From positions 1-48,485 of the forward strand of contig JAUCBJ010008966.1 of the NCBI GenBank assembly GCA_032718475.1: 48,485 nucleotides of DNA. Reading direction: 5' to 3'. The notes under the pieces were generated by a model that was given only the letters and a program-made list of their open reading frames with translations, did no database searches and was not told where the DNA came from. Source of the stretch: Nemertoderma westbladi. Taxonomy: Eukaryota; Xenacoelomorpha; Nemertodermatida; Nemertodermatidae. This document shows, in pieces, positions 20,617-31,166 of this stretch. How positions within the stretch are numbered: position 1 is the first letter of the stretch; each line of letters begins with the position of its first letter. A program made the translations under genes and the position numbers.

Positions 20617-21906
20617 GCAGCCCTAGACGAACTTCGTTGGGCTTCGTCAGAGAGTTCGGGGGAGTCTCTAGGGAAAGAACTGGGGTGGACGGTGGGATCA
20701 CCGAAACAGTCGACGTCGGGATTGCAAGCGATGCCCATACCAGCGGGCGCCGAGGGCGAACAACCGCAAAGGAAGTTAAGGGAGCTAGAGGGATGGAGAG
20801 CTACGGGCGAAAGCCAAGGCGGGAAGGGACATAGTGGGTCCACCAGGATGCCGGGGTTGGGACCACTGCGAGAGGAGGACGAGGACGACGACGAGTTCGG
20901 AGAGATGCCGCCCATCGAGAGGATAGGTCACTCGGACACGGACTGGGTTGGCGGGAGGGTGGTGACGGCCAGTGGGGCGAGAGCCTTCTGGGACAAACCC
21001 GGCAAGCGGACCTGGGTGCACGAGGAGCCGGCGATGGATTTCGCGGGGAGCACTATCAGGTTGGGCGAGCAACCGGGGACGGCACCACGGGTAGTATTCG
21101 GGGAGACGATGCCCGAGAGGGGCGGAGAGATCGACGTAGACAGAGACACCAACGTGGAGAAGTTCGCCTACCAGCGACTCCACAGACCGCGGAGATCGCT
21201 TGGGACGAAAGACGACGTGGGACGGGAGACATTGGTACTCGGCTGCGACTACTGTGGGAGACAGACCCACCAGGAAAGGAGCTGCTTGTACCGGTTCCAG
21301 AAGGGAACCTTTTGTCTCTACTGCCGAGAGCCGAGCCACAGGATGGGGGCGTGTCCACGGTTGCATAACCGATGTCCAAAGTGCCACTTTCGGGGACACT
21401 ACGGACGCCAGTGCGACTGGATGGACGACGAGGAGAATTTCAGAATATTCGAGGAGTGGGCCGACGTCGGGGCCATGACGCGCCAGCGCATGAAAGCCCA
21501 GGAGTTCAAGTGGGGTTTCTTCCTTATCAATCAGGAGGCCCACATGGAAATCATAAAACGGAGGTTACCGTTTACCTATCAAGAGGTAGCAACGGCGGCG
21601 TCATATGCCGGAGTGATGAATACACAAAGGTATTTGGACAGGTGGACGCCACAGAACCGAGGGGAGTTTAGGGATTTCTTGGCGGAGCACGTACCGCAAG
21701 CAATGAAGATGATCCTATGGGATGCCACCAGAGGGAGACAACCGGGCCACTCTGAGGGGCCACCGGCGAAGCGATATCGGGCACTAATAACACCAGCGCC
21801 CAAGGAGCCAACAACCGGAATCAGCAGGGAGGTGGCGGCGAAAGTCCGAAAGCAGAAAGCGGATCCCAGAGGAGCGGTGGTAACCAAGAAACGACCCAGG
21901 GAATAG
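20617..21906 (+). CDS. Third ORF of the BEL/Pao element: triple CCHC zinc-knuckle protein
   Basis: The frame is open from 20617 to the stop at 21904; the first in-frame ATG is 20731 (391 codons). Counting from 20692: an acidic run EEDEDDDEFGE (61-71), a conserved-looking middle (84-160), then three consecutive CX2CX4HX4C knuckles, CDYCGRQTHQERSC (185-198), CLYCREPSHRMGAC (208-221) and CPKCHFRGHYGRQC (228-241). A likely helical region follows (250-345, FKWGFFLINQEAHMEIIKRR), and the tail is basic (KKRPRE). There is no signal peptide, membrane segment, protease or RT motif, so it is not an env. CCHC knuckles bind single-stranded nucleic acid, so an RNA-binding or packaging accessory role is an inference. 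It lies where BEL/Pao elements with a third gene carry env. I do not recognise the family. Confidence 0.8.
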   Translation, partial: AALDELRWASSESSGESLGKELGWTVGSPKQSTSGLQAMPIPAGAEGEQPQRKLRELEGWRATGESQGGKGHSGSTRMPGLGPLREEDEDDDEFGEMPPIERIGHSDTDWVGGRVVTASGARAFWDKPGKRTWVHEEPAMDFAGSTIRLGEQPGTAPRVVFGETMPERGGEIDVDRDTNVEKFAYQRLHRPRRSLGTKDDVGRETLVLGCDYCGRQTHQERSCLYRFQKGTFCLYCREPSHRMGACPRLHNRCPKCHFRGHYGRQCDWMDDEENFRIFEEWADVGAMTRQRMKAQEFKWGFFLINQEAHMEIIKRRLPFTYQEVATAASYAGVMNTQRYLDRWTPQNRGEFRDFLAEHVPQAMKMILWDATRGRQPGHSEGPPAKRYRALITPAPKEPTTGISREVAAKVRKQKADPRGAVVTKKRPRE

Positions 21907-22615
21907 GACGCCAGGGGGAACTATCCTCAGAGGAACAGATAGGTTCCCAGGGCCGGGGGAGAGAAACTGAGACTTGGACGTGGTACGCCTGGAAGGCGCC
22001 ACGTGAGATGTGCGAACTATGTACAAATTTAATTAATGTGAATAATCATATAAGTACAATTTGTATGTACGTACGTAGCAATCAGTAATCTACAAATATA
22101 TACGTTCGGAGTAAGTACTATAGTCATACAACCTTTCTCAATTAGCTACTGGGACTGGGGGGTAAACTGACTATGGCACTATGGACGAGACACCAGACAA
22201 TTTCACACTTCTTGAGTGCAACGGCACAAGAGGGGGGGGAGATTCGTCAGAAGGGATGAGGTAGTCAGAGTGGGGTTGAGGGACGGAGTAGTAGGTGCGA
22301 AGTGCGGAGAGAGTGCGGACGCAATTCTAGTGTGGGGGGGGGGGAGAATAAGAGGCTGAGTGAGGGACGAGGAGGTCCGAGTGTATGAGAGAGTTAGGGT
22401 GAGAGTGGAGAAGAGATAGGGCGGAAGTGTTGGGGAAACAAAAGTTGCGTGAGAGGTGAGCGCGATCGGCCCGACATGAGACGCCAGGCATATAGGGTAG
22501 CGTTATCATACCCATAGGGAGCGGCCTGGAAAGCCGGCTCCGAGAGAAAAGAATTCCACCCCACACCCGATACTAGATCGGGATCCAGCGGGATTGTAGC
22601 GCACTTTTTTGGTTG
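21907..22615 (+). other. 3' non-coding region of the element
   Basis: No open frame of note. G tracts lie at about 22231 (G8) and 22334 (G11). The purine-rich stretch 22230-22460 is strongly strand-asymmetric. Confidence 0.5.
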
Positions 22616-22644
22616 ATGCTATCTTCTTACCGGGAAGATAGCAT
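22616..22644 (+). other. Hairpin before the polypurine tract
   Basis: ATGCTATCTTC and GAAGATAGCAT form perfect 11-bp arms around a 7-base loop, ending exactly where the polypurine tract starts. Confidence 0.75.
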
Positions 22645-22653
22645 GGGGGGGAG
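22645..22653 (+). other. Polypurine tract
   Basis: GGGGGGGAG directly abuts the TG of the 3' LTR, as expected for the plus-strand primer. Confidence 0.9.
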
Positions 22654-23198
22654 TGTTAGCTTATTCAATCCCGCTAACACCCCATAAAGTTAAGCGATAA
22701 GCAATATTGGGAGCCACGAGATTGGGTAATTAACCAACTCGTGCCACCCCAATAAGAATGGGAAGGAAACACACAATGAGGGTCAGGGGCCACACCCCTA
22801 ACCCAGAGAGAACAGGTGGAGTGAACGGGAACACTCCAAAGGGCGCCAACAAGGGTACCAACCAATCAGAGGGGGGAAAGGCATCGATTAGGTAGAGTAA
22901 CAAGGCCAACCATGCAATATAGCCACTTGGCAGTAATCATATCATTTCAGTTATATCAGTGCAATATTGGTGCTAGTTTAGGTCAGATAGTTTAGCTAGG
23001 GAAGGACCGGGACTTTAGTTACCGTATCCCGCCTTCCGTATACAACAGCCATATTATCTCATATCTATACCTATATCTATATCTGTATACCCAAATATTA
23101 TATACGACGAACAGCACAAACTCATTTACTCTTTATACACGGCGGGGACGCGTGAACTAACACCGGATAAACCGGGATCCCTCTTGGATCCCGTCACA
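22654..23198 (+). repeat. 3' LTR of young BEL/Pao element (545 bp)
   Basis: Starts TGTTAGCTTATTC and ends GGATCCCGTCACA; about 99% identical to the 5' LTR. Confidence 0.95.
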
Positions 23199-23203
23199 CG
23201 TCT
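23199..23203. other. Target site duplication, right (CGTCT)
   Basis: Matches 11310-11314 exactly. Confidence 0.95.
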
Positions 23204-24530
23204 CTTCCTCACGACTTCTGATTACTCACCCTTCTCATCACTCTACATCCCCGCAAGCTTTCAAAATTCAGTTTGCACTTAACTACTTTGTTGATGACAA
23301 CTTCTTTGACTCAGACCCGCTCCGCTTTCCATTCTGGTAGAACCGGTTCTCCTCTATGACGTGATCATGAGCTCTCTCTCGATCGCAGCTCTCTATTACC
23401 TTCCTCTATACAAGGAACTTCTGCTCCAGCACTTACCTTCGCTATTATCTGCCCGGCCGGTATAAAATTCGACTGGGTTCACCTCACTGCACCACATTCG
23501 GTGTGCTCCATCGACCCCTACCTCTGTCGCCCCCTGCTGTTATGGGATTATTAATGTTACCCGTAATATTATAATTATGTATATCTCTTGTCTATAATTT
23601 GCAATATATTGTTAATCATATTACTGTTTACATCATGGTGTATATCATAATGTTCGTCGGTTTGTTCTGTATTAACTGTATTATCGCACCAATGATTTGT
23701 CTGTCCATACATATCGCTTATTGATTTAGAAACAAAGCTGTAAACAGAACTGTCAATATTTTCCCGTTCCACTCCCCGAAAATCGCATCTTCACTAATTC
23801 CTTAAATTTATCCTGTTCTATAGGTCATTCCTCTAACTTTGTATTTTGTTCGGATTATTTTCTAGTTTCTTCTTCCTCTACCGCCATTCCATCTAATCTC
23901 TCTTTTACCTCTCTCGCCCTTTTTTCTCGTTTTCTCACTCTTACCACTCGTTCCTCTAATATTCTCACACGTTCCACTTACCGTTCCCCTTCCTTTCTTA
24001 CCCATTCCTCTTCCCTTCTCACTTGTTCCTTTCTCTTGGTCTGCTTCCTAATCTGCCTCTTGGTCCACTCTCAATTGTTCTTGCTCTCTATCTCGTTCTA
24101 TACTCCCTCTTTCCCCGCTGTCTAATTCCCTATTTTTCTGTATAACTTTTCTTTCTCCAAGTCTATCTCCCACTTTTGGCTCACCACATCAATTGCCACC
24201 ATCCATCTTAAAACTTTAGAGGGCGTTGACCCCGCTATACTGCTCTCTTGGGAGGCGTTTTGCACCCCCCCCCCCCCCACCCTCTTATTTACTCTCAACC
24301 CCATTTAGTTAATTGTTCTAAATAGTTATTTATCTCAGTAATCCTGCTCATCCTGCTCATTGCGACAAATGGGCTCGGGGTTTCCAACACCTCCTTGCAC
24401 GGTCACTCCCCATTTGCTGGCTGTGGCTCTTCTCCATGGCGCGCCAGCAGCTCTCGCCCCACCACGCGATCGTCCCGACTCGCTCGCTTCGTCCGTATCT
24501 ACTTTCAGGTTCCCGATGTTCATCATTGGG
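23204..24530 (-). pseudogene. gag: Old BEL/Pao copy, upstream half (gag remnants)
   Basis: On the minus strand this shows, in the order expected for gag, small frames around 24526-24335 and 24304-24122, then RE/KE-rich coiled-coil coding (about 24110-23860, with VRRE, KREKR, VKERLDG), then an Asn/Asp-rich frame (23772-23575). That order resembles the charged coil and Asn-rich segment of the young element. A 14-base C run at 24265-24278 (G14 on the coding strand) parallels the G tracts of the young copy. Stops and frame changes are frequent. No LTR was found for this copy. Assignment rests on composition, order and the clear homology of the other half at 9593-11314. Confidence 0.6.
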
Positions 24531-25925
24531 CCTTTATCGACTACTATTTGTAGACGATCTCGTCCTCCAGGGGTCCCCCCATAGGCTGATCGTTAGCCAT
24601 CTGGTCCCCTTCCTTCTCGCTTATTGCTTAGCTCCCTGTCTCTATTGGTACCATAGGCCTATCTGTCAGTAGTACATACCAATCTTTGAGTTTCTACTTC
24701 TACCTTTCATTCCATTCTCATCCCCGTCCTGATATCCGTTTCAGCGATAATTTGTACTGTTCAGTAGTGGAGTTGAGCCGTGCGCCGTACCGTAGGATTG
24801 CGCGACTAGCGTACTCGGGACTGGTCTTGTGCAAATCGTTCATACAGTTCAGATCGAAAGATAGTTTGATGTTTCTATAGATTATAGTATGTATATTGAT
24901 CGCTGAATAATGAGTTATAATTGATTGAATATTGCTGATATTTGATACTGATTGACTATTAAATGTTACACTAAAATGACCAGTAAGTAGTAGGTTACAA
25001 ATTAGTTCGCAATCCTATCTGATGTAATTGCACAACTAGTTGAATATTGAATACCCACAACTGATATTGGTTTGGCTATTGCCTGTACCATACTAGGCTG
25101 TGATTGGACCACCACTGTATCTGCTGATTTGTGTACAGCTGTCAACGTGGCCCTTTCTCTAACTACAGGGTGTGTCATATATTCCTACCTACATTATTGC
25201 ACAATAGAAGTTTCCCGTGTGTGTTAATGAGGCTACTTTCCCCTGCTTGTGTAATAGGTTTGGTACCGACGTTTTCGTTTTCGGCACGAATGGTTTAAAG
25301 GGACTAGCCAGGGCGCATCTCTTAAATGTTGCTAATTTTTTTCCTTGTGCCCCCACGCGGGGCAATTGGTTTAATTTTTATGAAGTAAACGTCTGCGCTT
25401 TAACTTCTTCATATCAGAATTACATGATGCAACATGTCATACATGTTAAATTATCAATTTATATTGTTAGTATATTTAGTGATTAGCCAGCGATTTCCCA
25501 GCGATTATTATAAAACACATTAATTCTGAATAGATTTAAATCGTAAATTTCAACTTAAACAACTGTAACAAAAACGATAGCACTGAAGTAGTAACTAATA
25601 ACAACAAATATCACCAATAAGTTATAGAATAAATCAACACAAGATTATATTTCTTGAATAATATTGATAACTATTTATACACACATACACATAGTGTTTT
25701 AACGATTGGTCATGGCTCGTAGGTTTGCACTTTTAAGGAAACAGGCATACTGAGTTATAGTGCGGTCGTATATATATCATAACAGTTTTCATGTGGTAAG
25801 ACAATGCAGAATAGTTTCAGCGATTATTCAGATTAACAGAGGGAATAACAATACACGTTCGAACTGTGTGGATTAAAAGATTTTCAGTTTTAGAAGGCGA
25901 CCCACACTACTCAAGTTATTGGATA
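24531..25925. other. AT-rich DNA without a recognisable gene
   Basis: Only short frames (for example 24686-24880 and 25217-25486) without motifs. Nothing else is evident. Confidence 0.5.
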
Positions 25926-26582
25926 TCAGTAGAAGTCAATAGTAATTGTTACTGCCAACAGAATATAAGCAACAGCTCCAGTGAGGTGATTCGCCAAACT
26001 AGCTGTTGTGAATATTTCTGCGGTTGTCAATGGTTCTCTCTCTGTTGTTTCTGGTTCGGTTGTTACCGGATCAAACATGGGATCATTCCAATCCACGGTT
26101 CCATTGGGGAACAGATAGTCGTGTTCCCACATAGGGTCTACTACTTTGTTGCAGACTTCTGTTCCGTTGCAGCAGATGAAAATGCAACTCGGATGTGTCA
26201 GCTCGACGGTGTACTCTGAACTACCTGTCTCGTACGCGTCTCCAATAATTTTTCTACATTCCTCTTCATCGTGATCCGTGCAGCCATCAGAACGATGGCA
26301 GGTTTCTACCCTTGTATACAACAAACCTTTCGATGCTTTGTTATTCGCAGAGAATGTACCTGGCAATTGCATATAATACAGAAAGCAGTTTGTGCAACCC
26401 GTTTCATTGTAACCTGGATTTTCTTCTAACCAGCCGCCGCTATCCGGGAACGCTTCATGCTGAGCTGTCTTATAAGCAACCATGGTGTGTCGGGTCATAC
26501 ATGATACAGCCGACACATCCATAACTATCTCTGTAACTATATAAACAGCTACAAATATCATTTTCACATATTCGATATCCAT
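25926..26582 (-). CDS. Ly6/three-finger-like GPI-anchored surface protein
   Basis: 218 codons, intronless, ATG at 26582. A signal peptide is likely in residues 8-27 (MIFVAVYIVTEIVMDVSAVS); the mature part has ten cysteines (28, 63, 66, 95, 101, 109, 133, 137, 138, 144) and ends its domain with CCNGTEVCN, close to the CC-x4-CN signature of Ly6/uPAR domains but one residue longer. N-glycosylation sequons occur at NET (59), NGT (139) and NGT (160). A Thr/Glu-rich stalk (171-193) leads to a hydrophobic C-terminus (202-215), as in GPI-anchored proteins. It would sit on the outer cell surface as an adhesion or receptor component; the ligand is unknown. It is a plausible intact gene, although Ly6 genes often have introns, so a retrocopy is possible. 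Confidence 0.65.
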   Translation of the reverse strand: MDIEYVKMIFVAVYIVTEIVMDVSAVSCMTRHTMVAYKTAQHEAFPDSGGWLEENPGYNETGCTNCFLYYMQLPGTFSANNKASKGLLYTRVETCHRSDGCTDHDEEECRKIIGDAYETGSSEYTVELTHPSCIFICCNGTEVCNKVVDPMWEHDYLFPNGTVDWNDPMFDPVTTEPETTEREPLTTAEIFTTASLANHLTGAVAYILLAVTITIDFY

Positions 26583-27094
26583 AACTTTTGACCCTCTGAT
26601 TTGTGTTCGATATTCAGTATACCGTTTCCCAGATTATTAATACCGTTAGCTACTGTATTATAATTTTAAGAATTATAATTATTAATAATACATAATTGTT
26701 AACAATTTATTAGTTGCGTTTTGAATGATGGCCAATGTTGCTAAAGAATTTTACCAAAGAGAGGCCCTGTCACTTAAATACGAAAGACACATTATTTCAG
26801 TCGAGTGTAACCCAACACAGAAATATGATTTTCGCATTGTAGAAAATTAATACATTGAAATTCTGTAATTGTAGATGCTGGTTAAGTCTTAAGATTATAA
26901 AATAATATCGATGTTGACCAAACAAATAAAAATGATTCGATAGTTTTTATTAGGATAACTGTGATTGTTGATTGTGTCTGAAACAACCCGTTATACAGTA
27001 TAAAATGAGTTAGACAAGGCGTATTGATGTACAGCCGTAATTAGATAGTGTAAATAAAATATATAAGTTAATTTATATTCAGTCGATTTTATAC
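26583..27094. other. AT-rich spacer
   Basis: I see no gene or repeat here. It would contain any promoter of the Ly6-like gene, but no clear TATA or initiator can be assigned. Confidence 0.5.
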
Positions 27095-27451
27095 TGTATA
27101 GTATGTTATCCATATGTAATGTGCTTTTCAACACTCATACAATGCTTTGTGTTTTTCCCATTCAGTGCAGTTTATTGCTGTTAGTAGCTTTCAGCTATTA
27201 CATAGGCCTAGTGTACCGTGCAGAACTTGTATATTTAAGTTGCTATAAGGTGGTGGGTTCGACATGAAGTGTATTGTATCAGCTGATATTGCAATATTAA
27301 TAATTAAATATTCCTATTATTAACCAACCATGTCTGCGCTTTATATTTGGCCTTGTATATAGTACGCCGTGATTGCAGAACCCCCTATTAATGATTAAAG
27401 TCTTACACATATACAGTATGTACTGTAGCCCTATACTTACGTAATTTTTAT
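27095..27451 (+). repeat. 5' LTR of second BEL/Pao element
   Basis: Starts TGTATAGTATGTTATCC. It is collinear with 29152-29512, with substitutions and several short indels. The exact 3' end is uncertain because the last shared bases are AATTTTTAT rather than CA. Confidence 0.8.
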
Positions 27452-27464
27452 TACGATTAGACTA

Positions 27465-29058
27465 GAGGATTATTCAAACATTAATAAACCTGTTAGGATA
27501 TTAGCCTGGATATTCCGATTTGTACATAATATAAAGAATCCAGAATCAATGACAAAAGGATCTTTGTCTGGTTCTGAACATAGTTATTCATTGAACTACC
27601 TTATTTCGATAGAACAACATCGCCATTATGTAAAAGAAATCAAGTCACTGAAGTCTAATTCGAATAATTTAAGTCAGAGCTCCTCCATTTGGCGCCTTCA
27701 TCCAGTAGTTATGAATAATATACTTATGATGAAGCCTCGTACCAATGAGCCTCCACTTCCTATACTTCCTTGTAGAAGTTACCTAACTAAACTTATTGTA
27801 TATGATATTCATAGTTGTATTATGCATCAAGGTGCTGAAGCAACCTTAGCTCAGGTTAGATGAAAATATTGGATACCTAACGGAAGGTCGTTGGTACGTC
27901 AGTTGATTTATAATTGCAAACCTTGTCTTCGTTACCGAGCTCAACCTTATGATACTTCAGACTCATATCTTCAGCCATTTAGAAGTCAACCAATAGTGCC
28001 ATTTACTAAATCTGAACTTGACTTTTTTGGACCCTTGAATTTAGAAAATAACACTAAGGTTCAGTGTTTATTGTTTACATGTGCAGCTACTGTACAAGAG
28101 CTGTACATCTTGAGTTGGTTGATGATGGTTCCGCAGCCAATACACATCTTACTATACGAAAATTCTTAGCCCGATGTATACCACCTTTGTATCCTGTTGA
28201 GTTATACTCAGATAATGCTCGAACATTCACCAAATTGTCAACTATGAGATTCCCAAGTCACCTTGTTACATGGAAATTCATACCAGCAAGATCCCCACAT
28301 TGGGGTGGGTGGTGGGAGCGCCTAGTTCGACTAGCCAAAACATGTTTGCGAATATCGTGTCATGGTCGTAAGTTTACGAGATCCCAGTTGGAAGCAGCTC
28401 TAGTAGAGTCTGCAGCGGTAATGAATTTGCGTCCTTAACTGCTTCTTCTGACGACCCAAATGATTCATCAGCTATAAGCCCTAGTGACTTTTTATATGGA
28501 TCTCCACCTACTGATAATGTTTTTGATTACTTTGCTGTTGATTCTAAAGTTATTCGTAACAAACTTCTACTTCGTGATCGATTTGCCAGAATATTCTGGA
28601 AACACTGGCATGAACGATACCTTGCGTCATTACGTACATGGAGAACTGTTGGTAATGATCCAAAGCGTGTGCCCTCGGTTGGAGATCTTGTATTAGTCAA
28701 GGAGAAGGCTCCCCGAGGCCAATGGCATTTAGCACGCATTATGCATTTATTCTTAAGTCGAGATAGTTCGCCACTTGCAGTTGAAATTAAACTACGTGGC
28801 CGTACAACAACGCGCTCATCTCATTTGTTGATCCCTCTCGAGAGTGACCCTGGATATACTGATAGAGTTGGGGGGTCAACCATGCCTAGCTCGACCAAGG
28901 ATAGTAATAAACAATCTAGTAGTCGTGGGGGCAAAGACACTTTACGAAAGAATGTCTCCACAACAACTGTAGTGACCCCACAACCAATACCTACACCTGT
29001 ATACACCACCTTAAAAGGTCGCGTTATTAGGAAACCTCAAAAACTGGGAATACCCTAA
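27465..29058 (+). pseudogene. pol: BEL/Pao integrase with DUF5641-like end, broken
   Basis: Residues just before the integrase (NKPVRILAWIFRFVHN) lead into an H2C2 zinc-binding domain (IHSCIMHQGAEATLAQVR ... CKPC). The core follows with all three catalytic acids: ELDFFGP (D near 28017), LYSDNART (D near 28210) and GGWWERLV (E near 28318). After NLRP come SPSDFLYGSPP and the DUF5641-like domain (WKHWHERYLASLRTW, VGDLVLVKEKAPRGQWHLARI), with a Ser/Thr-rich tail to 29058. Breaks: TGA at 27861-27863 in the zinc domain, a frame change near 28070-28100, and another near 28433. Integrase would join cDNA to the host chromosome; this copy cannot make it whole. Confidence 0.9.
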
Positions 29059-29142
29059 GATGGAAAACAAACTTTTTATAACAAGAAATTTTTTATCCTG
29101 AGATTGAAAGAAAACTTTATATCGCAATGAATTTTTTGCGAC

Positions 29143-29151
29143 GTGGGGGGA
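29143..29151 (+). other. Polypurine tract of second BEL/Pao element
   Basis: GTGGGGGGA abuts the TG of the 3' LTR and fixes its start at 29152. Confidence 0.7.
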
Positions 29152-29512
29152 TGCATAGTACGTTATCCATTTATGTAATGTGCTTTACAACACTCTCATA
29201 CAATGCTTTGTGTTTTTCCTATTCAGTGCAGTTTATTGCTGTTGTAGCTTTCAGCTATTACATAGGCCTAGCGTATAATAATCTAGCTTATATAGCTTGT
29301 ATATTTAAGTTGCTATAAGGTGGTGGGTTTGACATGAAGTGTATTGTATCAGCTGATAATGCAATATTAATAATTAAATATTCCTATTATTAACCAACCA
29401 TGTCTGCGCTTTATATGTGGCTTTGTATATAGTAGGCCTTGATTGCAGAACCCTATTAATGATTAAAGTCTTACACATATACAGTATGTAGCCCTACTTA
29501 CGTAATTTTTAT
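29152..29512 (+). repeat. 3' LTR of second BEL/Pao element
   Basis: Starts TGCATAGTACGTTATCC; collinear with the 5' LTR except for small indels around TAGCGTATAATAATCTAGC. Confidence 0.8.
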
Positions 29513-30510
29513 AATAAAACCTTAGTATATTAATTTGTGGTGGCAAACTTCTATAAAACAAAACATGAATTTGCCGTTTCCTAATATCTATTGAATCTGA
29601 TACATATTTGTGCCAATTTTATTTACATTTCTCTATAAATCAATGTTTGTGCTAATTAGTGTTTCTGCTTGTCCTTGTACCGGTAACTCTTAAATTTTGA
29701 CTTTTAATTTTGACTGGCTGGCTGATGTTGTATGCCACTTCAAGATCTTCCTTAGCTTTCTCAACCTTACAGAGGAGGGGGGGTGGGGTGGGGGCCTGGA
29801 CGCAATAAAAATTTAATTTAAATTTAAAATTTAAAAATTTAATTCTTTTTTATATTATTCTGGTATATTGAATCGGTGGAATGAATGGTCTTCATTCATT
29901 GACTGAAGTGCTTCAAAGCGGTTTTGAACTTCTACTGTGTATCTGTACTGTGTACTGTGTATCCTTTACTGCATTGTCAGTTCTGAGTTTCTCCCAGTCA
30001 TAGTTGATTCGCTTACTTGTCATGATGGGTTAGCTGGCTATCAAACTGAGTCTGATCTCTGCAGTCACGATTCTGTGGTCCGAACTAATTATGTACGAAT
30101 GGAGAATGTATTTAGGTAGAATTAATTAGTGTACTTTAAATAATTTATCTAACAACATAAGACAGGTTCGTTTAAAGTCAAACTTTTTGAATGGTTTTTA
30201 AAGACTCAAAAATACCATATTGACGCCCCTTTCAGTAGGCGCCTAAGGGCAAGTAACCCTCCTACCCTCTACAATTCTAACTGTTGTTGCCTATAAAACA
30301 ACGTAAAATTAATGCTACAATGATAAATATCATGTCCATTCACATAGTTTGTATAAACTTTATGCTGGAAACAATTAACAATTACAGTAAGAATTATTGA
30401 TTATGCCTCTGTCAGTACTACTGTAGATGCATGGGATGCTGATATTGCAGTTGAATATGAGTTTTATGCGACATACATTTCCTCCCTTAGGTTCCATAAC
30501 TATTAACACG
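29513..30510. other. AT-rich spacer with a G-rich tract
   Basis: No gene. GAGGGGGGGTGGGGTGGGGG at about 29774-29794 could form a G-quadruplex, and is followed by an AATTTAAA low-complexity stretch at 29812-29842. Confidence 0.5.
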
Positions 30511-30720
30511 TTAAGCGCGGGAGCAAAACCATGTGTGTGTTGGGCCGTTACTGCGTTATGTGCACCGGTGCGCATTGTATGGTACAAATTAATGGAAATG
30601 TTGTAGTATTAATGGTATAAATTCCTTGGTGTGCATTTAGCAAATCACACTTAGTGCGATTTGCGCACCGGTGCACATGCTGTTACTGGTCCTGAAGTGC
30701 GACATTCGCACCCGCGCTCA
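30511..30720. repeat. MITE-like inverted repeat, ~210 bp
   Basis: The left end TTAAGCGCGGGAGC faces the right end GCACCCGCGCTCA. Further in, GTGCACCGGTGCGCA (about 30560-30575) faces TGCGCACCGGTGCAC (about 30662-30676). Two short frames on opposite strands both begin MRTGAH-type sequence because of this symmetry. No coding capacity. Superfamily not assigned. Confidence 0.7.
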
Positions 30721-31166
30721 TTTTTTGACTTCATTTTAATCATTGATGTTAATTGTTTCGCATTTCGCCATCATGGTTATGACTCAGCTTTAGGCAATAA
30801 TTCTACAATAAACTACATCTCAGTAGCTGCTCCCAATCTATAGTTATCCACTAATGCAGTATTGCACAATAGTCCAATTTATATATGAGATCACTTTGGG
30901 TTTTAGATAAGTTTTGGTTTTGGATCCGATTTTGATTTATTTCTCTCGAATTTGTAGATCAATGCAACTACTTACAACAATGTACGTACAAACCAATAAT
31001 CTTACTAATAGCCAACGACTACTAGACTAGTTATTTGAATTTTATTTACAGAGACAAACAGGATGGAATGATAATGCCGAGAAACTTCGTGGGAGAATTT
31101 GTTAAATTGCGTCGAGAAATTCAATTGTTGATTCTAGAAAAATAAACTTAACCGAGCCAAATCGCT
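30721..31166. other. AT-rich spacer
   Basis: I see no gene, LTR or clear repeat here. Confidence 0.5.

Larger units (their letters stand above)
11315..23198 (+). mobile_element. Young BEL/Pao LTR retrotransposon, 11.9 kb, nested
   Basis: The element is defined by two LTRs in direct orientation (11315-11860 and 22654-23198), both TG...CA, flanked by a perfect CGTCT duplication, with a polypurine tract before the 3' LTR. Internal order is gag, zinc knuckle, aspartic protease, reverse transcriptase, RNase H, integrase remnant, a DUF5641-type end, a minisatellite, a third ORF with three zinc knuckles, and the polypurine tract. Protease before RT and integrase after RNase H is the BEL/Pao order. 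I did not find a convincing tRNA-complementary primer-binding site (expected to begin TGG) directly after the 5' LTR. It sits inside an older, oppositely oriented relative. Confidence 0.95.
27095..29512 (+). mobile_element. Second BEL/Pao element, internally deleted (LTR-integrase-LTR)
   Basis: Two direct repeats of about 357-361 bp (27095-27451 and 29152-29512) flank about 1.7 kb that encodes only the end of pol. The 3' LTR is preceded by GTGGGGGGA. gag, protease, RT and RNase H are absent: integrase-related coding starts within about 20 bp of the 5' LTR. The element belongs to a different family from the young one (unrelated LTR sequence). No clean target duplication was found. Confidence 0.85.

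Noticed and set aside
20785-21543. 252-codon minus-strand ORF opposite the third ORF
   Set aside because: A shadow frame; the sense frame holds three exact zinc knuckles.
20617-21906. Third ORF as an env gene
   Set aside because: There is no signal peptide, transmembrane segment or fusion-like region, and it has three zinc knuckles.
25866-26219. 117-codon plus-strand ORF rich in Cys and Trp
   Set aside because: Complement of the Ly6-like coding region; the minus strand has signal peptide, Ly6 motif and GPI-like end in one frame.
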